Assembly (NCBI RefSeq): GCF_006874475.1
Contig: NZ_VIRM01000071.1
Coordinates: 1-38,824, forward strand
Source: Microbispora hainanensis
GTDB taxonomy: Bacteria; Actinomycetota; Actinomycetes; Streptosporangiales; Streptosporangiaceae
Direction of reading: 5' to 3'
DNA length: 38,824 nucleotides
In this document: positions 7,143-14,768 of the stretch, piece by piece
Numbering within the stretch: position 1 is the first letter of the stretch
Layout: each line of letters opens with the position of its first letter
The notes under the pieces: model-generated
Seen by the model: the letters and a program-made list of their open reading frames with translations, nothing else
The model's database searches: none
Told to the model about the DNA's origin: nothing
Translations under genes and position numbers: made by a program

Positions 7143-8288
7143 GTGGGTAGACCACGAAGAAAACTGTCGACAGCGACGATCGCACTGATCGTCGCCGCGC
7201 TGTCCGCCCTCGTCTCCGCCGTCGTGCTCGCCTCCCCGGCGTCCGCGCACGGCGCTCCGATGATGCCCGGCAGCCGCACCTACCTGTGCTGGAAGGACGG
7301 CACGACCTCAAGCGGAGCCATCCAGCCGAAGAACTCCGCCTGCGCGGCCGCGGTGGCCAAGAGCGGCACCAACGCGCTGTACAACTGGTTCGCCGTGCTG
7401 CGTTCGGACGGCGCGGGCCGGATGTCCGGCTTCATCCCGGACGGCCAGCTGTGCAGCGGCGGCGCGGTCGTCTACGACTTCAGCGGTTTCGACCTCGCCC
7501 GCGACGACTGGCCGGTCACCCACCTGACCTCCGGGGCGACCGTCCAGTTCAAGTACAACAAGTGGGCCGCGCACCCGGGCACGTTCCGGTCGTACATCAC
7601 GAAGGACTCCTGGAGCCCGACCCGCGCACTGGCGTGGAGCGACCTGGAGTCGACGCCGTTCGACAGCGTCACCGACCCGCCGAGCGTCGGCTCGGTGGGC
7701 ACCGAGGACGGCCACTACTACTGGAACGCCCGCCTGCCCTCGGGTAAGAGCGGCCGCCACATCATCTACACCGTGTGGCAGCGTTCGGACAGCAACGAGA
7801 CGTTCTACAGCTGCTCCGACGTCGTCTTCGACGGCGGCAACGGCGAGGTGACCGGCGTCGGCGGCACGGGCAACCCGCCCGTCAGCCCGTCTCCCAGCCC
7901 GCGCGTCTCCCCGTCGCCCGGCACCTCGCCGAACACGTCGCCGAGCCCGCGGGTCAGCCCCACGGTGAGCCCGACCCCCGGCGGCAACGGCGGAGCCTGC
8001 TCGGCCACCTACAAGGTCATCAGCTCGTGGGGCGGCGGATACCAGGGTGAGGTCACCGTGACGGCCGGCTCCTCGTCCATCGGCAGCTGGACGGTGAGAT
8101 GGACCCAGCCGAGCGGGAGCACGATCACGCAGGTCTGGAACGGCACGCTCAGCCAGTCGGGCAGCGAGATCAGCGTGAGGAACGTCAGCTACAACGGCAG
8201 CGTGGGCGCCGGCGCCTCGACCACGTTCGGCTTCCTGGCCAACGGATCGAGCAGCGGCACCCCGACGCTGACCTGCTCGACGGCCTGA
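7143..8288 (+). CDS. Secreted AA10 lytic polysaccharide monooxygenase with CBM2
   Basis: A 381-residue exported copper enzyme. A signal peptide (1-35, ending A-S-P-A-S-A) leaves H36 as the mature N-terminus; H36 and H144 (K-W-A-A-H-P-G) form the histidine brace. The catalytic AA10 domain spans 36-231, with M-P-G-S-R-T-Y-L-C-W typical of the cellulose-active branch. A Ser/Pro/Thr linker with S-P-S-P-R-V and T-S-P repeats (245-281) leads to a CBM2 cellulose-binding module (about 284-381; C286 and C379 probably form the disulfide). It oxidatively cleaves crystalline cellulose outside the cell. The start is GTG at 7143 with AAAGGG upstream. It is convergent with dxr. A CelR/CebR-like box precedes it. 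Chitin activity cannot be excluded from sequence. Confidence 0.93.
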   Translation: MGRPRRKLSTATIALIVAALSALVSAVVLASPASAHGAPMMPGSRTYLCWKDGTTSSGAIQPKNSACAAAVAKSGTNALYNWFAVLRSDGAGRMSGFIPDGQLCSGGAVVYDFSGFDLARDDWPVTHLTSGATVQFKYNKWAAHPGTFRSYITKDSWSPTRALAWSDLESTPFDSVTDPPSVGSVGTEDGHYYWNARLPSGKSGRHIIYTVWQRSDSNETFYSCSDVVFDGGNGEVTGVGGTGNPPVSPSPSPRVSPSPGTSPNTSPSPRVSPTVSPTPGGNGGACSATYKVISSWGGGYQGEVTVTAGSSSIGSWTVRWTQPSGSTITQVWNGTLSQSGSEISVRNVSYNGSVGAGASTTFGFLANGSSSGTPTLTCSTA

Positions 8289-8340
8289 CCCGACCGGCCT
8301 CGGCGCGGCCCGCCTGACCCGGGTCGCGTCGAGGATCGGC

Positions 8341-9528
8341 TCAGGCTGTGAGCTCGGCCGCCCGCGCTCTCGCCCAGGCGTCCGCCGCGAGGACCTCCTC
8401 GACGGACGCCGCCGGGCCGGGGGTGTGGGCGGCCACCACGCGTTCCACCGTGTCCACGATGCCGAGGAACGGCAGGGCGCCCTTCAGGAACGCCTCCACG
8501 CACACCTCGTTCGCCGCGTTGTAGACCGCCGGCGCCGTGCCGCCCAGGGCGCCCACGTGACGGGCCAGCCCGACCGACGGGAACGCCTCGTCGTCGAGCG
8601 GCTCGAAGGTCCAGGTGTGGGCCGTGGTCCAGTCGACCGCCCGCGCCGCGCCGGGCACCCGCTCGGGGTAGGCCAGCGCGAGCGAGATCGGCAGCCGCAT
8701 GTCGGGCGGGCTCGCCTGCGCGACCGTCGAGCCGTCGGTGAACTCCACCATCGAGTGGATCATCGACTGCGGGTGGACCACCACCTCGATCCGGTCGAAC
8801 CCGATGTCGAACAGCAGATGGGCCTCGATCACCTCCAGGCCCTTGTTCACGAGCGTCGCCGAGTTCACCGTGATGACCGGCCCCATGCTCCAGGTCGGGT
8901 GGTTGAGCGCCATCTCGGGGGTCACGTCCGTCAGCTCGGCCCGCTTCCTGCCCCGGAACGGGCCTCCGCTCGCCGTCACCACCAGCCGCCGTACGGCCGC
9001 CGGGTCGGCCCCGGCAGGACCGGCCGCCCACAGGCACTGGGCGAGCGCGGAGTGCTCGGAGTCCACGGGGATGATCCGCCCCGGCCCGGCCAGGCGCTTG
9101 ACCAGCGGGCCGCCCACGATCAGCGACTCCTTGTTGGCCAGCGCGAGCACCCGGTCCGCCTCCAGCGCGGCGAGCGTGGAGGTCAGCCCCAGGGCTCCGG
9201 TGATGCCGTTGAGCACGATGTCGCAGGGCGACGCCGCGATCTCCGCCACCCCTTCGGGCCCCGCCAGCACCCGCGCCCGCGCGCCCGCCGCCGCCAGGGC
9301 CTCGCGCAGCGCCGGTACAGCCGAGGGGTCGGCCACCGCCACCGCCTCGACATCGAAGTCGGCCGCCTGCCTCGCCAGCAGGTCGACCCGGCCGCCGCCC
9401 GCGGCGAGCGCGGTCACGCGGAACCGTCCGGGGGCGTTGGCGACGACGTCCAGAGCCTGGGTGCCGACGGAGCCGGTCGAACCCAGCACGACGACAGACC
9501 GGGGCTGCGGCAGGGATTGGGAGCTCAT
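8341..9528 (-). CDS. dxr: 1-deoxy-D-xylulose-5-phosphate reductoisomerase
   Basis: A 395-residue DXP reductoisomerase, the committed step of the MEP pathway (DXP to MEP, NADPH and divalent metal). The Rossmann motif V-V-V-L-G-S-T-G-S-V-G is at 12-22. The metal and substrate motifs are V-D-S-E-H-S-A-L-A-Q-C-L and T-A-S-G-G-P-F-R, and N-K-E-S-L-I-V-G-G is present. I chose the ATG at 9528 (M-S-S-Q). An in-frame extension to 9744 runs through a 15-bp tandem repeat and has no homology-like content. In many actinobacteria dxr is followed by the site-2 protease gene rip1/rseP and then ispG. Here the protease gene is missing and the LPMO gene occupies the gap. Confidence 0.96.
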   Translation of the reverse strand: MSSQSLPQPRSVVVLGSTGSVGTQALDVVANAPGRFRVTALAAGGGRVDLLARQAADFDVEAVAVADPSAVPALREALAAAGARARVLAGPEGVAEIAASPCDIVLNGITGALGLTSTLAALEADRVLALANKESLIVGGPLVKRLAGPGRIIPVDSEHSALAQCLWAAGPAGADPAAVRRLVVTASGGPFRGRKRAELTDVTPEMALNHPTWSMGPVITVNSATLVNKGLEVIEAHLLFDIGFDRIEVVVHPQSMIHSMVEFTDGSTVAQASPPDMRLPISLALAYPERVPGAARAVDWTTAHTWTFEPLDDEAFPSVGLARHVGALGGTAPAVYNAANEVCVEAFLKGALPFLGIVDTVERVVAAHTPGPAASVEEVLAADAWARARAAELTA

Positions 9529-9601
9529 TCCCTCATTGTCTCCGAGACGGCCGGCGGGCCCGCAACGGCACGCGCCCGCACGCGGCCCGTACGCGGATCG
9601 G

Positions 9602-9646
9602 TCGCCGAGGGGACAGGCGCCGAGGGGACAGGCGCCGAGGGGATGA
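9602..9646. repeat. 15-bp tandem repeat, three copies, between dxr and the protease gene
   Basis: Unit GCGCCGAGGGGACAG: 9602-9616 (first base T instead of G), 9617-9631 and 9632-9646 (last bases changed to ATGA). It sits in the dxr upstream region, 74 bases from the dxr ATG. The remaining gap to 9790 contains a 7-bp inverted repeat ATCTGCC...GGCAGAT (9695-9701, 9714-9720). Confidence 0.8.
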
Positions 9647-9694
9647 GCGCCGCGCCCAAAGAGGCTGGGGAGAAACAAGCACATATATGCCCGA

Positions 9695-9720
9695 ATCTGC
9701 CCATAACCGTATCGGCAGAT
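9695..9720. promoter_or_regulatory. Inverted repeat upstream of the first secreted protease
   Basis: ATCTGCC and GGCAGAT are perfect 7-bp arms separated by 12 bases, located 71-96 bases before the protease ATG in the AT-richest stretch of the dxr/protease gap. It may be an operator. No -10/-35 pair is clear. Confidence 0.35.
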
Positions 9721-9790
9721 CGTGAGAAATCCGGTTGAAGGCATCGCTACTTTCCCGCGTCAGGACATCCCGACACGGAGGTAGCCGAGC

Positions 9791-10864
9791 ATGCACCCCA
9801 GGGCACGACGTCTCGCCGTTCTCGCGGTCCCCGCCCTCGCCGCGGCGGGGGCGATGCTCCCCGCCGCACACGGCGCCGCGGCGACCGGGACAGGAACCGT
9901 CACGCGGTCGGCCGCGGGTCCCCGGCCCGCCGTGCACGAGGCGGCCGACACGGCGAAGGAACAGCGCACGGTCAAGAAGTTCTGGACCGCCGCGCGCATG
10001 GAGGCCGCGGAGCCGCTGGACGCCCCCGGCACCGGCGACCGCCACTTCGCCGCGGCCTCCGGTGCGGCCGCGGCGCGGTCCACGACCGTCTCCCCCACGC
10101 CGGCCTCCGCCACCCTGACCGCCGCCGCCACCCTGACCGCCGCCGCGGCTCGGCCCTCGTCGCGTACCTCCGGCTCGTCCTGGACCGCGGGCGGGACCGT
10201 GGCGAAGACGACGGGCAGGGTGTTCTTCACGGTCACGGCCGGATCGGACGCCGGGCGCAACGCCTCCTGCTCGGGCACCGCCGTCACCAGCGCCAACAAG
10301 AGCGTGGTCATCACCGCGGGGCACTGCGTGAAGCTGAACGGCGCCTTCCACGCCAACTGGGTCTTCGTCCCCGGCTACGACCAGGGCAGCCGGCCCAACG
10401 GCACCTGGCCGGCGACCACCCTGCTCACCACCCCCCAGTGGAACTCCGGCGAGAACATGAACTTCGACATCGCGGCCGCCGTCGTCGCGCCGCAGGACGG
10501 CAAGAGCCTCACCGACGTCGTCGGCGGCCAGGGCGTCGCGTTCAACCAGCCGCGCGGGCAGCAGACGTACGCGTTCGGCTACCCCGCGGGCGCGCCGTAC
10601 GACGGATCGAAGCTGGTCTACTGCGGCGGGCGCACGTTCGACGACTACCTCAGCTCACAGGACCAGGGGCTGAGCTGCGGCATGACCGGCGGCGCCAGCG
10701 GCGGCCCGTGGTTCGTGCGGTTCGACACGCGCACCGGCAGCGGCCTGCTCAACTCGGTGAACAGCTTCAAGTACAACTTCGCGTCCTACTGGATGTTCGG
10801 GCCCTACTTCGGCCCGGAGGCCGAGGCGGTCTACAACGCGGCCCAGAAGACGGCCCTCACCTGA
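9791..10864 (+). CDS. Secreted chymotrypsin-like serine protease, copy 1
   Basis: A 357-residue exported S1-type protease. Signal peptide at about 1-30; a long Ala/Thr-rich pro-region (31-135) with repeated A-T-L-T-A-A-A; catalytic domain about 140-350. The triad is H178 (T-A-G-H-C), D226 (N-F-D-I-A) and S303 (G-G-A-S-G-G-P-W). Cysteines flank the His (C160/C179) and Ser (C278/C296) motifs, as expected for disulfides. The segment V-K-K-F-W-T-A-A-R-M (61-70) of the pro-region recurs in copy 2 as E-T-Y-W-T-P-Q-R-M. The pair are tandem paralogs 51 bases apart. It probably degrades extracellular protein. Start ATG 9791 follows GGAGG. Confidence 0.9.
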   Translation: MHPRARRLAVLAVPALAAAGAMLPAAHGAAATGTGTVTRSAAGPRPAVHEAADTAKEQRTVKKFWTAARMEAAEPLDAPGTGDRHFAAASGAAAARSTTVSPTPASATLTAAATLTAAAARPSSRTSGSSWTAGGTVAKTTGRVFFTVTAGSDAGRNASCSGTAVTSANKSVVITAGHCVKLNGAFHANWVFVPGYDQGSRPNGTWPATTLLTTPQWNSGENMNFDIAAAVVAPQDGKSLTDVVGGQGVAFNQPRGQQTYAFGYPAGAPYDGSKLVYCGGRTFDDYLSSQDQGLSCGMTGGASGGPWFVRFDTRTGSGLLNSVNSFKYNFASYWMFGPYFGPEAEAVYNAAQKTALT

Positions 10865-10915
10865 TTCACGCAAAGTAGCGGCAAGAACACGTCGGGTGGT
10901 CCACACTCGGGAGCC

Positions 10916-12010
10916 ATGACTCCGAGCCTCCCCTTGCTTGCCGTCACCGCCCTCGTCACCGGACTCCTGAGTGCCCCCCACCGGGACGTCTCCCCCGTGG
11001 GAGACGTCGTGGAGCACGTGGCCGGGCACGTTTCCGAGACCTACTGGACGCCGCAGCGGATGGCGGGCGCGGTCCCGATCGGGCTGCTGGGGGGCCTGCA
11101 GAAGATCACCACTGCGCGGCCCGGCACCCCCTCGGCGCCGGCGCCGGCCGCTCCCCCGGCATCGGTGCTGCCGCCTGTCGCCCGGGCCGCCCTGCTGCCG
11201 GCCGCCGGAGCGGTCCTCGCCCCCGGCCAGGCGGCGCACGGCTCCACCGGACCCGCCAGAACGGGCAAGACGGCCAGAACGGGCAAGACGGCCAGGACCC
11301 GGCAGGCGGCGGCGATGCCCCCGGCGACGACGAGCGGCACGCGCTGGGCGGCGGGCGGCTCCGTGACGAGGACCACCGGCAGGGTCTTCCTCACGCTGAA
11401 CGGAGTGGACTTCTCCTGCTCCGCCAGCGCCGTGCGCAGCGCGAACAGGGACCTCGTCGTCACCGCCGGGCACTGCGTCAAGGACGGCACCGGGGACTGG
11501 GCGGAGAACTGGACGTTCGTCCCCGGATACGACGGCGGGCGGCAGCCGTACGGTGCCTTCCCCGCACGTCGGATGTTCGTCGCCGGGCCCTGGTCGCGGT
11601 CGGGGAACGACGACTACGACGTGGGCATGGTCGCCGTGGACGACCTCGGCGGGCAGCACCTGACCGACCTGGTGGGCGGGCAGCCCATCGCCTTCGACCC
11701 GCCCCGGGGCCGCCGGACCTACGGATTCGGCTTCCCCGCGGATCCGCCGTACGACGGCGAGCGGCTGCTCTACTGCGCGGGCGTCCCCCATGGCGACCCG
11801 CAGGGGCAGACCCGCGACCAGGGCCTGCGCTGCAACCTCACGGCGGGGGCCAGCGGCGGGCCCTGGCTCAGCGGCTTCGACCCGGCCTCCGGCCGGGGCA
11901 CGCTGACGTCCGTCAGCAGCTTCAAGTACAGCAACGATCACCGCACGATGTACGGCCCCTACTTCGGCTCCGCCGTACGCGACCTGTTCCGCACCGCCGA
12001 GCGGGGATGA
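10916..12010 (+). CDS. Secreted chymotrypsin-like serine protease, copy 2
   Basis: A 364-residue paralog of the preceding protease, same strand. Short hydrophobic N-terminus (1-20) acting as signal peptide; Pro/Ala-rich pro-region (65-140) containing three A-R-T-G-K-T-like repeats encoded by 18-bp units; catalytic domain about 145-360. The triad is H186 (T-A-G-H-C), D235 (D-Y-D-V-G) and S313 (G-A-S-G-G-P-W). The catalytic halves are collinear with copy 1 (F-V-P-G-Y-D, V-G-G-Q-x-I/V-A-F, S-S/N-S-F-K-Y), whereas the pro-regions have diverged. The start is ATG 10916; no strong ribosome-binding site is seen. It ends 21 bases from the convergent PPK2 gene. Confidence 0.88.
   Translation: MTPSLPLLAVTALVTGLLSAPHRDVSPVGDVVEHVAGHVSETYWTPQRMAGAVPIGLLGGLQKITTARPGTPSAPAPAAPPASVLPPVARAALLPAAGAVLAPGQAAHGSTGPARTGKTARTGKTARTRQAAAMPPATTSGTRWAAGGSVTRTTGRVFLTLNGVDFSCSASAVRSANRDLVVTAGHCVKDGTGDWAENWTFVPGYDGGRQPYGAFPARRMFVAGPWSRSGNDDYDVGMVAVDDLGGQHLTDLVGGQPIAFDPPRGRRTYGFGFPADPPYDGERLLYCAGVPHGDPQGQTRDQGLRCNLTAGASGGPWLSGFDPASGRGTLTSVSSFKYSNDHRTMYGPYFGSAVRDLFRTAERG
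11255..11308. repeat. 18-bp tandem repeat inside protease copy 2
   Basis: GCCAGAACGGGCAAGACG is present twice exactly (11255-11272, 11273-11290) and once degenerate (11291-11308). It encodes the A-R-T-G-K-T repeats of the pro-region linker and keeps the frame. Confidence 0.8.
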
Positions 12011-12031
12011 CGGACGGGAAGAAGACGGGGG

Positions 12032-12970
12032 TCAGAACGGCGACAGCGGCTCGGCGTTGTCCTCGTCCACGATGTCGGCGGCGGACCGGACGATCAGGGG
12101 ATCGGGCTCGCCCACGACCGAGGCGTCCTTGTCGTCATAGTCGTACAGGGACAGGACGTAGCGCATCGCCTCCAGCCTGCCGCGCTTCTTGTCGTTGCTC
12201 TTGATGATCGTCCAGGGGGCGTCCTCGGTGTCGGTGTTGAGGAACATGTCCTCCTTCGCCCGGGTGTACTCGTCCCACAGGTCCAGCGAGGCGACGTCCA
12301 TCGGCGACAGCTTCCACTGCCGCACGGGGTCCACCTGGCGGATGACGAACCGGGTGCGCTGCTCGGCCCGCGACACCGAGAACCACAGCTTGACGAGGCG
12401 GATGCCGTCGCGCACGAGCATCCGCTCGAACAGCGGCGCCTGGTGCATGAACTCCATGTACTCCTCAGGAGTGCAGAAGCCCATGACCCGCTCGACTCCG
12501 GCGCGGTTGTACCAGGAGCGGTCGAACAGCACGATCTCGCCGGCGGCCGGGAGATGGGCGACGTACCGCTGGAAGTACCACTGGCCGCGCTCGCGCTCGC
12601 TGGGCTTCTCCAGCGCCACCACGGTCGCGCCGCGGGGATTGAGGTGCTCCATGAAGCGCTTGATGGTGCCGCCCTTGCCGGCCGCGTCCCGTCCCTCGAA
12701 CAGCATGACCAGGCGCCCGCCGGTGTCCTTCAGCCAATACTGCAGCTTCAGCAACTCGATCTGCAGCAGCCGCTTGTGCCGGTCGTACTCCTGCCGGGAG
12801 ATCCGGTGGTCGTACGGGTAGTGCTCCCGCCAGGTGTCCACCGGGCCGCCGTCGGCGCGGACGAGGACGGGATCGTCGTCATCGTCGTCCAGCACCTTCA
12901 GCCCCGGCGTCCGGCGCAGCAACTCGATTCCGTCGGGATGCTCCCCGACCTGGGGTGATGCTTCCGACAT
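12032..12970 (-). CDS. ppk2: Polyphosphate kinase 2 family protein
   Basis: A 312-residue single-domain PPK2, which transfers phosphate between polyphosphate and nucleotides (usually ADP or GDP to the triphosphate). Walker A is G93-R-D-A-A-G-K-G-G-T; Walker B is L-F-D150-R-S-W-Y-N-R-A-G-V-E-R; the lid-region K-L-W-F-S-V-S and R-F-x-x-R are present. A poor-complexity acidic run D-D-D-D-D-D (28-33) lies in the N-terminal extension. The C-terminus (270-312) has an acidic tail longer than in minimal PPK2s. Start ATG 12970 gives M-S-E-A-S; a longer in-frame reading runs into the aldo/keto reductase region and is not credible. It is convergent with protease copy 2. Substrate direction cannot be decided from sequence. 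Confidence 0.92.
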   Translation of the reverse strand: MSEASPQVGEHPDGIELLRRTPGLKVLDDDDDDPVLVRADGGPVDTWREHYPYDHRISRQEYDRHKRLLQIELLKLQYWLKDTGGRLVMLFEGRDAAGKGGTIKRFMEHLNPRGATVVALEKPSERERGQWYFQRYVAHLPAAGEIVLFDRSWYNRAGVERVMGFCTPEEYMEFMHQAPLFERMLVRDGIRLVKLWFSVSRAEQRTRFVIRQVDPVRQWKLSPMDVASLDLWDEYTRAKEDMFLNTDTEDAPWTIIKSNDKKRGRLEAMRYVLSLYDYDDKDASVVGEPDPLIVRSAADIVDEDNAEPLSPF

Positions 12971-13065
12971 TTCAGGCGTCCCGTTCGCTTGGCCGGCATG
13001 TCCGCGGACGTTCCGCTGCCCTACGCCGCGTGTCGTACACCACGGCCACCGCTGTTCACACTCCG

Positions 13066-14031
13066 TCAGCGGGAGATCTCGTCGAGATGGGCGGCGACGT
13101 CGGGCGGCAGGACGAGGTCGAGCCCGGCGAGGTTGCCGCGCAGCTGGTCGAGCGTGCGCGGGCCGACGATGACCGAGGTCACCTCCGGCCTGCTCCGCAC
13201 CCAGGCCAGCGCGACGGCCGCCGGGGCGACGCCGAGCTCCGCGGCGGCGTCGGCGACGTGCCCGGCGATCGCGAGGTTGGGCTCGGTCAAAAAGCCCTCG
13301 GCCCAGGTGCGGGCCGCGGGGATGGGCGACGCCATGAGCCGCCCCAGCCGGGTGTCGGCTCCGGGGGTCTCGCCGCTGCGGTAGCGCCCGCTGAGCACGC
13401 CGCCGCCGAGGGGCGACCAGACGAGCGTGCCGAGCCCGTGCCGCCGGCAGACGGGCAGGATCTCCGCCTCGATGCCCCTGGCCACCAGCGAGTACTCCGG
13501 CTGGAGGCTGACGAACGGCGTCCCGCCCGCCCGCTGCGCGGCCCACTGGGCCTCCACGATCTGGGCCGCGGTGAAGTTCGAGCAGCCGATGTACCGCACC
13601 TTGCCCGACCGTACGAACCCGTCCAGGGTCGCCATGGTCTCCTCGATCGGAGTCGAGTCGTCCCAATGGTGGCATTGGTAGAGATCGATGTGGTCGGTCC
13701 CGAGCCGGCGCAGGCTGTCCTCCAGCGCCCTGGTGAGGTGGGCCCGGGACAGCCCGCGGTCGTTGGGACCGGGGCCCTGCGGCAGGAACGCCTTGGTGGC
13801 GAGCACCACCTCGTCCCTCCTGCCCCGCACGGCCCGCCCGACGATCCGCTCCGCCTCGCCGCCGGTGTACGCGTCGGCGGTGTCGATGACGTTCCCGCCC
13901 GCCTCGAGGAAGGCGTCCACGATGCGGGTGGCCTCCGTCTCGTCGCAGCCTCCGGGCGCGCCGAAGTTCATCGTGCCGAGGCATGCCGTGGAGACCCGAA
14001 GTCCCGAACGGCCGAGCGTTGCGTAGTCCAT
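13066..14031 (-). CDS. Aldo/keto reductase
   Basis: A 321-residue NADPH-dependent reductase of the AKR fold (TIM barrel), YajO/general-stress-protein-69 type. Tetrad residues are D50 (V-I-D-T-A), Y55, K80 (A-T-K) and H121 or H122 (Y-Q-C-H-H). The signature R-Y-I-G-C-S-N-F and the C-terminal V-I-V-G-P-R-T-L-D-Q-L-R-G-N cofactor-binding segment are intact. ATG 14031 is chosen because GGGGTG lies 8 bases upstream; GTG 14034 directly before it is also possible. It is divergent from a TetR gene with two matching operators in the shared promoter region, so it is probably induced by a substrate or stress compound sensed by that TetR. Confidence 0.92.
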   Translation of the reverse strand: MDYATLGRSGLRVSTACLGTMNFGAPGGCDETEATRIVDAFLEAGGNVIDTADAYTGGEAERIVGRAVRGRRDEVVLATKAFLPQGPGPNDRGLSRAHLTRALEDSLRRLGTDHIDLYQCHHWDDSTPIEETMATLDGFVRSGKVRYIGCSNFTAAQIVEAQWAAQRAGGTPFVSLQPEYSLVARGIEAEILPVCRRHGLGTLVWSPLGGGVLSGRYRSGETPGADTRLGRLMASPIPAARTWAEGFLTEPNLAIAGHVADAAAELGVAPAAVALAWVRSRPEVTSVIVGPRTLDQLRGNLAGLDLVLPPDVAAHLDEISR

Positions 14032-14053
14032 CACGTATCACCCCGTAGTATCA

Positions 14054-14067
14054 GGAACATCTGTTCC
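14054..14067. promoter_or_regulatory. TetR operator 1 (AKR / TetR promoter)
   Basis: GGAACATCTGTTCC has perfect 6-bp arms, 23 bases upstream of the AKR ATG. It shares the GGAACA..TGTTCC arms with operator 2, whose centre is 34 bases away. Confidence 0.75.
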
Positions 14068-14086
14068 GGTTGATTCGGGGACGATA

Positions 14087-14102
14087 CGGAACACGTGTTC
14101 CG
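14087..14102. promoter_or_regulatory. TetR operator 2 (AKR / TetR promoter)
   Basis: CGGAACACGTGTTCCG is a perfect 16-bp palindrome, 26 bases upstream of the TetR ATG at 14128. With operator 1 it covers both divergent promoters, the usual layout for an autoregulated TetR controlling its neighbour. Confidence 0.8.
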
Positions 14103-14127
14103 GCTGTCAAACGTGACGAGGAGGACG

Positions 14128-14694
14128 ATGACCGGCGAAGTGAGGCCCCGGCGTGCGGACGCGCAGCGCAACCGGGAGCGCATCCTGGACGCGGCCGAAG
14201 CCGTGCTGGCCCGCGAAGGGACGTCCGCGTCCGTGCGCGCGGTCGCCGGGGAGGCAGGAGTGGGGCTCGGCACGATCTACCGGCACTTCCCCACCCAGGA
14301 GGCGCTCTACCAGGCGGTGATCGTGGACCGTACGCGACGGCTCCTCGCGGAGGCGGACAGGCCCTCGCCGGATCCGGGCACGGCCTTTTTCACATTCCTC
14401 GAGCGGATCGTGGTGCACGCGACTCAGAAGAAGACCGCCGCCGACCTGCTCGCCGGGTCCGGCGCCGACCCCAAGGCCGGGACGGCCGACGTCAGCCGCG
14501 ACATGAGGCAGGCGATCGGGCGGCTACTCACGGCCGCGCAGCAGGCGGACGCGGTGCGGCCCGACCTCCGGACGCCCGAACTGCTGGCCCTGCTGTGCGG
14601 GGTGTGCCTGGCGGCCGAACGCGACGAGTGGAGCGACGAACTGCGCCGTCGCGCCCTCGACGTCTTCTTCGACGGCCTGCGCCCCCGTCCCTGA
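14128..14694 (+). CDS. TetR/AcrR family regulator of the aldo/keto reductase
   Basis: A 188-residue TetR. The DNA-binding domain spans about 15-62: R-E-R-I-L-D-A-A, recognition region V-G-L-G-T-I-Y-R-H-F-P-T-Q-E-A-L-Y. The C-terminal part is an all-helical ligand domain with the look of actinomycete TetR proteins near AKR or short-chain dehydrogenase genes. Start ATG 14128 has GAGGAGGA 3 bases upstream; a longer form from 14095 would place the operator inside the gene. It is divergent from the AKR gene and probably represses both genes through the two GGAACA-n-TGTTCC sites. Confidence 0.92.
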   Translation: MTGEVRPRRADAQRNRERILDAAEAVLAREGTSASVRAVAGEAGVGLGTIYRHFPTQEALYQAVIVDRTRRLLAEADRPSPDPGTAFFTFLERIVVHATQKKTAADLLAGSGADPKAGTADVSRDMRQAIGRLLTAAQQADAVRPDLRTPELLALLCGVCLAAERDEWSDELRRRALDVFFDGLRPRP

Positions 14695-14721
14695 CCACGC
14701 CCCATGTCCTGGGGCGACCTC

Positions 14722-14766
14722 TCATGAGGCGGCCGGTCATGAGGCGGCCGGTCATGAGGCGGCCGC
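14722..14766. repeat. 15-bp tandem repeat, three copies, at the end of the histidine kinase gene
   Basis: Unit TCATGAGGCGGCCGG at 14722-14736, 14737-14751 and 14752-14766 (last base C). It lies between the TetR stop and the kinase stop codon (14769), two convergent genes, where a terminator would be expected. None is apparent. Confidence 0.85.
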
Positions 14767-14768
14767 TG

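Noticed and set aside
8316..8325. GACCCGGGTC palindrome between LPMO and dxr as a terminator
   Set aside because: No loop and too short for a stable hairpin.
9529..9744. Longer dxr start at 9744
   Set aside because: The added residues come from a tandem repeat and an AT-rich promoter stretch; the Dxr N-terminus starts at 9528.
12971..14041. Extension of the PPK2 frame upstream to 669 residues
   Set aside because: It reads through the aldo/keto reductase gene in another frame on the same strand. PPK2 homology starts after ATG 12970.
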